DNA of 64,000 bases from Artocarpus heterophyllus (Eukaryota > Streptophyta > Magnoliopsida > Rosales > Moraceae), in NCBI GenBank assembly GCA_025403435.1, contig CM046331.1, positions 28,066,459 to 28,130,458 on the forward strand, written 5' to 3'. Shown here piece after piece: positions 57,549-64,000 of the stretch. Each line of letters opens with the position of its first letter. Position 1 is the first letter of the stretch. The position numbers and the translations under genes are program-made. Under the pieces are notes generated by a model. The model did no database searches and had not been told where the DNA came from. It saw nothing but the letters and a program-made list of their open reading frames with translations.

Positions 57549-57712
57549 CGTATTTAGCAAAGTTGATTTTAAACAACTTTTCAGTTGATAATAGTATAAA
57601 CTCTCATATACTACAGTTGAAAGAAAAAAAAATTTCTATGGTGTAAAGCTCTCACATGCTACAGTATTCACAGTTCTAACTAATGGTTCTAACCACCATA
57701 CCAAACACTCTA
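57549..57712. mobile_element. MITE of the recurrent family
   Basis: Starts with a diverged CGTATTTAGCAAAG end and finishes CCAAACACTC. The interior has CTCTCATATACTACAG and AAAGCTCTCACATGCTACAG. It lies upstream of the P450 pseudogene. Confidence 0.6.
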
Positions 57713-57813
57713 CTCTTAATTACATTGTTCAAATATAATAACAAACACCAATTTATAAGTACATTAGGTATTTTTACTTTAACAAGTTGACATTTTAAAA
57801 TGAAAATCTAATA

Positions 57814-57956
57814 GGGTGTTTGGTACCGTTGGTTAGAACTGTTTTTACTATAGCGTATGAGAGCTTTATACTGTAACGATTTTCTTATTGTTATTGTAAC
57901 ATGTGAGAGCTTTATATTATTTAACAAACGGTTGTAAAAAAGCTAACAACCGGTTG
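57814..57956. mobile_element. MITE of the recurrent family, right end decayed
   Basis: Starts GGGTGTTTGGTACCGTTGG and has GCGTATGAGAGCTTTATACT and AACATGTGAGAGCTTTATA blocks. The right terminal repeat is not recognisable. Confidence 0.6.
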
Positions 57957-58380
57957 ATTAGAGAGACAGATAGTATATACAATGGTATTTGCAAGGTTAA
58001 GTTTTTAGCACTAATATAACATATTAATAAATAGTATTAATTTTGATTATAACTTTTTGGTGTCATTGACACATCAGACCATTCCAGTAATCATGACAGT
58101 TTGGTATATAAATTGAGACACAAAAAATAACAAAACAAAAACAAACAAAGTCAGTGCTATGCATGAAATACTTTTTTTATTTGTGCTACATATATGATTA
58201 ATCCGACATACTGGAATATTTAATCCTACATATTTGGTAATGCAAAAGTTGTCTTGTACTCATTTAATTCATTATCTTGTACGTTCTATTCCAAATTGTC
58301 CTTTTCATGTTAATGACAAGTGAAATGGGGGCAAAAAATTCCTATAAATAATAGCAAGAAGGAAAGTTGGGTGGGGAAGA

Positions 58381-58470
58381 AAACGACAATTGTCTCAAGT
58401 CAACTTGCTTTTTATCGGCCGACAAAAAACGACAATTGTCTCAAGATAACTTTGCTTCTTGCGCCGACAT
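58381..58470. repeat. 46-bp direct repeat, two copies
   Basis: AAACGACAATTGTCTCAAG starts at 58381 and 58427, each followed by a diverged (C/T)AACTT(T)GCTT...CCGAC stretch. It directly precedes the hAT-like MITE. Confidence 0.75.
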
Positions 58471-58476
58471 ACTATG

Positions 58477-58839
58477 GGCCTGTTTGGAAACGCTTTTAAA
58501 AAGCTGTTTTTAACTTTTTGAGTCTAAATCTACTTCTAGAAGTGTTTATATGAACTGTCAGAAGAGTTTTTACTTTACAGAAGTACTTCCTCTCAAAGCC
58601 ACAAAATGTAACTTCTCAAAAAAGTACTTCTAAAATAGACTTGAAATTTGTATCAGAATATCAATGATACATTATAAGCTTAAATATAACATTTTTGTAA
58701 CTTTTAAAAGTAATTAAAATCGTTTTGACCCATTAAAGCCCTTTTAAAATATGGTTCTAAACACTTATTGAAAAGCTACAGCTTTTATTTTTTTTCTTCT
58801 ACCGACTAAAAACACAAAAAAAGCTATGCCAAACGGGCC
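58477..58839. mobile_element. hAT-like MITE with GGCC(T/C)GTTTGG termini
   Basis: 363 bp. Ends GGCCTGTTTGG and CCAAACGGGCC are inverted repeats with one mismatch. CTATG is repeated at 58472-58476 and 58840-58844 as a likely target duplication. The interior is AT-rich with AAAGCT/AGCTTT words, non-coding. Similar to the element in intron 5 of gene 1. Confidence 0.72.
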
Positions 58840-58844
58840 CTATG

Positions 58845-60560
58845 ACAAGAACTATGTGTCAAGAAAAGTATGTTTTTGTGTGTTTATTTAGTACATAAGT
58901 CGTTGGACAGATTAAAAAATTTAAAAAAAAAAAAAAAAAAAAACTATGTTCTTTAAAAGCAAAAATTAGTGAATGGTCAGCGTCCATGGCAAAACTGGAA
59001 ACTGAATTTGAACAAAAAATGAGTCATGACAAACATTTCAAAATGGAAGGCATATCCTTGTTTAGAAGTTGAATTTGTCTCGCACTGCTAAATTATTAGG
59101 TTGTCATAATGTTATTATCGGATTAGACATCCCCTTCACTTGAGCTGGCTTTTATGGCATCGGAACCAAACTTTACACGCCATGATGGGTTTGCATTCGG
59201 GAGGTTGTTAGCATCGGATTCTACTTATTATCATTTTTCTCCGGATCGCAAGTCTTGTTGTCGTTTTTGTGCTGATGTTGTTATAGCCCTATAGATATAG
59301 GCCATAGATAATGCTTTCATTTTTTTTAGGTTCTTGTTGTTTTTGTTGATTTCTATTGATTCTTCGCATGCATTGTTAATTTCAGATAATTATTATGGCG
59401 GCTGGATCTTACTGTCACTTTTTTTGTATCGTTGTTTTTCTATTATTCATAGTTGGGGTCTTTTTCATAGTTGATGTCGTTTTCAAGATTGGTCTTGTCC
59501 TACGTCATTGTCGTTTTAATATGCTGATGTCATTTGGACAACTACAACTTCTTCTTGTTCACGTGCCAACCTTATCTTGTATTGTTTTGTAGTTGTCGTT
59601 CCTTTATGTCATTGTGTCCATGATATTGGTGTCCTTTTTGTGATTGACTCTTTCTTAGGTCTTTTTGTTGTCATATGATATTGACAAAGAATATCACTCG
59701 CTTAATTTTGGGGCAACTTTTCTTGTGCGAATCAAAAAAAAAAAAAAAAGCTACCGATTAGTATCTTTTTTTTAACATTAGGTCTACAGAAAAAGTGATT
59801 GTAGCTTGATTTAACAATTTTATGAGGTGCACCACCGGTGGAAATATTCCCACCAAAGTGGCTCCTTAATTCTAGTCCAAGTTATGATACGCATGATGGA
59901 GAGAAAGAAAAGAAGCACTTGAATTATCAATCAAAAATTTCAGTGATGACAAAATTGATTGAGCACAAGTCAAGCAAAAAGACTAGTGAAGAATATATGG
60001 TAGAAGTTTTTCAGTGATCCAACATTGATTTCATCATCATCCATATTTACCATGGTACAATTTTTTGAATAAGGCCATTCTAAAAATTTACCAGCTTGAA
60101 TTACATGTTGGTGGATTGGTTTTGCCCGCGAGCACTGGCAATAGAGATCGTCTTTGGCCATCAAAGCTCGTCTTGAGAAAGTCTCCGACTTGGAGAGAGA
60201 GAGAGAGTGAGGGAGAGGGTGCTGAGATGAGATTATTATGTGTTTTGTTATTCTTTGTTTTTTTTGTTTGGGAAGAGAGAATCGTCAGAAAGAAAACGAG
60301 GGAAAGTGAGAGAGCTGAGAGAGAGAACAACGGAGTTGTAAGACCTAAAATGCCCTTTCAAAACACCGCACATGCACCTCATATGTTCAATTCCTTTTTT
60401 TCAATTTTACAGTCGTTTGTCAAACGTGCCTAATTGCAACAGTTATGTAAGTTTAGGGGGTAAGTTATTAAAATTAAAAGTTCAGGAGGCATGAATTGCT
60501 AAAGCTTGACAAGTTCGGAGGCAATTGTGCTAAAAACCTTAAATTAATTGGCACTATTTA
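58845..60560. other. Intergenic stretch with repeat fragments, no supported gene
   Basis: Homopolymer A tracts near 58922 and 59730. A fragment near 59776-59815 resembles the dispersed block in the 3' flanks of genes 1 and 2 (TTAGGTCTACAGAAAAA). The stretch 60440-60530 resembles the right arm of the foldback elements (AAGTTTAGGGGGTAAGTTATT, AAAATTAAAAGTTCAGG). ORFs of up to 122 codons at 60065-60433 are purine-biased and have no recognisable domain. Confidence 0.45.
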
Positions 60561-61235
60561 CTAGTTAGAAAGGAGGTTTGGAATCTTAAAGGTGATATTA
60601 ATCTAGAAGTTAATTTTATAATATTGTCTTTATGTTAAGAAAGCGTGGCCTTGAATTTTTTATGGATTTAATTTATATGTATTTTGAGCTTTTGGAAATC
60701 TAGAAGCTTGGGTTATTTCTATATTATTGTTGGGGTCATGGAAGTCTAAAAGTTGAAGATTTATTTTGGGAGTTTTGGAATTTGAGTTATGGATATGGGT
60801 GAGCTTTGGGGACTGTAAATGGCCTTCTTTCATTTGAGATTAGAATATTTTGTTTTGTGTTTATTATAAATAAATTTAGAGATTACTTTTATATTTAGTT
60901 GTCCTTGGCATTCTTGAGAGAACCAACCAAACTTTGATGACTAAAACTCTGTAATCGTGCATGGATTAACCTTCTTAAGAAAGATTGACTCGATTTATAT
61001 TCTTAATATGAAGCTCATATATGTTATAATATTTGAATTTATTTTTTCAGTTTAAATTGGTTTGTGAAAGACCTTAATAAACCATTTAAAAGAACGGTAC
61101 TAACTATCGGTTATACTTGTAGATAATATAAAGCTCTAACATACTTTAATAAAAAATTATATAGTGTAAGCTTTCACATACTTTCACATGCTATAGTTCT
61201 CAAACAAAAAAAGTTCGGTTCTAACCGCAACCCTT
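60561..61235. other. Intergenic stretch with a MITE relic, no gene
   Basis: At 61085-61230 a decayed member of the recurrent MITE family is visible (ATAAAGCTCTAACATAC, GTAAGCTTTCACATAC, CACATGCTATAG, GGTTCTAACC). The rest has no gene and no clear element. Confidence 0.4.
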
Positions 61236-61313
61236 TATTATTCTTGAAAGTAAGTACAGTGACCAATTACCATATTACCATGATGGCCTTGGAAGAAAAA
61301 AAATAATGAAGTT

Positions 61314-63122
61314 TTACAGTGGTTTCTTCTGCATGATTTGAATTGGTAATCCCTGAGCTGGGACTGGCATGGGATCTCTGCTAAAAGAGTTGTCTGCACA
61401 TAGCTTCCATGTGAAACGTGTGACCAAATAATGGATTGTGATGAGAGTTTCAATCCTTGCAAACTCATTCCCCGGACACATGCGCGGTCCTCCTCCGAAT
61501 GCAACAAAGCAGAAGGGTGGAACTGAGGCTTGGTTTTCAAATCTGTTGGGATCAAACTTTGTTGGCTTTGAATATATGTAGTTGTCCATATGTGTCATTG
61601 ATGAAGCCCAAAATATCTGAATTGGTAAGTTTGTGTTATTACAACAGAAGGGAAAAGGAAAAGGAAAATTGGATTGAGAAATGTTGAAAAGTTTTTGACT
61701 TTACTTGCCACCCTTTAGGGATGAGGTATCCACCATATTCAATGTCTTTTAGAGCTTTCCTGAAGCCACCAAAGATAGGAGAAACTATCCTTAAAGTCTC
61801 CATAGCAACTCTCCATGTGTACTTCATCTTTGCAAGGTCTTCCCATGTCAGAAACTCGCCCGATCTCTTGCTTCGAGCAATCTCTTCCTGTTCTGCAATC
61901 ATAAATTACACGACATAATTACTTCGCATCAGTGTTCTTTCGGGAAAGAATTTAGCAAAGGAAATGATTTTTTTTTCAAGAACTTTATAATCCTGGTTTT
62001 TAACAGCCTAATGATGGGAAAATAACCGATTAAGCTTTAGTCTTTTGGATTTCGAACGAGAAAGGGGTGGAGAGTTCTGTTTACCCTTTAGAACGGCTTC
62101 ATATATGGAAGGCTCGTTAGCTAGAAACAGCATAATGAATGTAATTAGAACCGAAGATGTGTCATGTCCTGCAATCATGACTAGCATAACATTGTGCACA
62201 ATCTCCTTTTCGGTTATCAATTCTTCTCCGTCTTCATTTCGGATGCTAAGCAAGCAAGTGATAAGGTCTTGGTCTGGAGAACCACCTTTCTGCTTCAACT
62301 CCAATCTCTTTTCATGTATGAGCTGCTTCAGCATGTTTTGGACATTTTTGCTTTCCTTAAGGCTGCGGTTGTAGCTCGTGAAGGGCAGATTAACAGGAAC
62401 CGACCACATTCCTTCGATCATATGTTGAAAACAGTCCTTGAGTTTGTCTCTGCGATCTCCTCTTTCAAGGCCAAAAAGAAGAGAGCATATTATGTTGAAA
62501 GTGAGGATCTTCATCACGGGAAGTACCTATAATAGCAGTTACAAAAACCCTTTGTTGAAATAAAATCATTGGTTGACTTATTTTGTTGCTTATAAGACAA
62601 ATCAAGAAGGGAAAAAAAAAAAAACCAACTTACTGTTACTTGTTGCTTGCCAAGCCAATGCATCTCAAGGTGCATTTTAATTTCTTCTTCCATTTTCCCC
62701 ACATATTGCTTCAGAGACTCTGGCTTCAAGAATAGCATGAGCGCGTCTCTGACTCGCCTGTGATCGTCTCCGCTTAGCTCTAACAGATTCCGGTCGCCGA
62801 GAATCATCTGGACGGACTTGGTTTGCTGGGTCCCAATGGCGCTGCCATCACTGGTGAAGATGAACTTGTTTGCAGCATGTCCCTGAAGGAAAATTGTTGA
62901 TTTGCCAAAGAGGCTTAGTTTTGAGATTGGACCATACTTCTTGATTCTTTCTTCCAACCATTGTTCTGCCGTATTAGCTCGCATTGCCCTTAGAAGACCA
63001 AGGCTTTGGCCTATTATTGGTATTCCTAGTGAGCCTGGAGGAAGCTTTTTTGTTGACTTTCTTGTCCTTGTAAAAATGAAGATTGAGATGAGGAATAGAA
63101 AAATACTGAGTAGGATGCTCAT
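61314..63122 (-). CDS. Cytochrome P450, CYP85-clan, CYP716/CYP728-like, 473 aa
   Basis: Four exons on the minus strand: 63122-62634, 62526-62085, 61892-61705 and 61616-61314, all GT-AG, giving 474 codons with the stop. An N-terminal membrane anchor (SILLSIFLFLISIFIF) is followed by the proline-rich hinge KKLPPGSLGIPIIG. Helix I oxygen-binding motif AGHDTSS is at 282-288, ExxR as ETLR at 342-345, and heme ligand Cys420 lies in FGGGPRMCPG. The length fits the family. It is a monooxygenase, expected on the ER membrane with P450 reductase as partner. CYP85-clan members of this type often oxidise triterpenoids or related isoprenoids; the substrate here is not predictable. No triterpene synthase gene is in the window. 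A decayed paralogue lies at 55030-57354. Confidence 0.92.
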
Positions 63123-63182
63123 GATATAGTGTATGGAGCTGAGAAGAAGCCTTAGAGAGGGTGAAAAGTCTTGAGCTATAGT

Positions 63183-63196
63183 GGGAGTTTATAGGA
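63183..63196 (-). promoter_or_regulatory. TATA box of the P450 gene
   Basis: Minus-strand TCCTATAAACTCCC about 65-70 bases before the ATG, in the same place and context as the matching site before the pseudogene. Confidence 0.6.
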
Positions 63197-63199
63197 GTA

Positions 63200-64000
63200 A
63201 ATTGAATCTGCTGTTTGTTTGTATTTTGCAGGGTATATTTATCCCTTTAGCCTGAAAATTCCCTTTTATCTTTTAGTGTTGTAACCCAAAGTCTGGTTTT
63301 AGTTTATACTATAATATTATGCGAAGAAGCTTGTAGAACAGTTTTGTCCACATTGTCCAGTATTATTATCTTGTATTTCTTTGATCAATCTAGCTTCTAG
63401 TCGTTGGACACATTAATTACAAGTGTTATGTCCCAATGAGTTATTTAATTTGTAACTAGTTAGATAGAGACCCAAAAGCCTCTTTTTTAAGGTTCAATTA
63501 CTGATGAATGCTCAAGGTTCATAGGATAGTTACAGCTAGTCTAGAGATGACAAACTTGAACCCAAAAATAAATGTGTCATGACCGAAGTTTAAGAGAAGG
63601 GAAAACGATTTGTTTACTAATAAAAGACTAATGAATGATGCCATTATTCCATTTCATGGTGTTGGCTATACATTGATGTGTCAGTTGAAAATGATGGCAA
63701 AACTTACAAGTAATATACTTTTGTATCTTAAAAGAATAACGCTTCTAAAAGGACCTTTTTGATTCTGTGGAGAGCAGCCAACTCATCCCATATAGGAAAA
63801 TAACAAATTTCCAAGTAGAAGCTAGAAACCATTCTTCTCAACCAAACAAAAAAAAAAAAAAAGGAAAAGGAAAAACAGACCCCACTTGCAAATCGCATCG
63901 AAGTAAAACGGTTCAGATAATCTCCTTTGGGCCATTTAAAATTATAGTTCAGACAAAAAGTTTAAACTAAAATAGGTTTGAAATTAAAATTTTATAATAA
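63200..64000. other. Upstream region of the P450 gene, no gene
   Basis: AT-rich, with an A tract near 63847. No ORF, RNA gene or clear element was recognised. Confidence 0.4.

Noticed and set aside
60065..60433. 122-codon ORF
   Set aside because: Rich in Glu/Arg from GAGA-type sequence, no conserved domain, and no splice or promoter context.
61314..63122. A triterpene biosynthetic gene cluster around the P450
   Set aside because: Only one intact P450 and its pseudogene are present; no oxidosqualene cyclase, acyltransferase or glycosyltransferase is seen in the window.
1..64000. tRNA, rRNA or snoRNA genes
   Set aside because: None recognised by eye. The tRNA-like TGGTATCAGAGCC sites are retroelement primer-binding sites.

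Overview
This window is nuclear DNA from a flowering plant, most likely a eudicot. It is AT-rich, with short GT-AG introns, Ty1-copia and Ty3-gypsy LTR elements, MITEs, an F-box gene and a CYP716/CYP728-like cytochrome P450 pair. I cannot name the species. Exon models are read by eye from splice signals, reading frame and comparison between duplicated copies. No database search was run.

Layout. 1-13.8 kb: repeat-rich and without an intact gene. It holds a ~22-bp palindromic minisatellite (1025-1256), an orphan copy of the gene 1 promoter (3038-3245), a ~175-bp tandem repeat (3530-4145), a dispersed repeat with nine GCGCCTAGGCGC-type palindromes on a ~21.6-bp grid (6082-6354), a 4.6-kb solo LTR (6981-11611, TSD CAATA) and a decayed copia 3' end (11830-13250). 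13.8-42.7 kb: two tandem seven-exon genes, each encoding a predicted secreted 529-aa protein with identical lengths for every exon (14057-19141 and 37931-42695). Conserved Asp, His, Glu and Cys motifs suggest a permuted papain-like (NlpC/P60, YiiX-type) hydrolase. Between them, the 3' UTR of gene 1 is split by a nest of retroelements. An old LTR-like element (TSD GAAAC, 19151-35980) contains a solo LTR (34890-35452) and a young copia element (19167 to about 34800, minus strand). The copia element is in turn split by a young chromovirus-like gypsy element (21899-32418, TSD TGTGG). The displaced 3' UTR resumes at 35981.

42.7-51 kb: the 3' flank of gene 2, which is paralogous to the 3' flank of gene 1. 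It is interrupted by a second solo LTR of the same giant family in opposite orientation (43913-48182, TSD ATCTT). Then come a foldback element, a degenerate copy of the F-box 5' region, another long-TIR element and an RNase H-like relic. 51.5-54.6 kb: a two-exon F-box/LRR gene. 55-63.2 kb: a decayed P450 pseudogene followed by an intact four-exon 473-aa P450, both on the minus strand. MITEs of one recurring family are scattered through the window and also sit in introns.

The two tandem proteins probably share one biochemical activity. Nothing in the sequence ties them functionally to the F-box or P450 genes. The main story is one of segmental duplication followed by layered transposon insertion, with paralogous empty sites that show the order of events.
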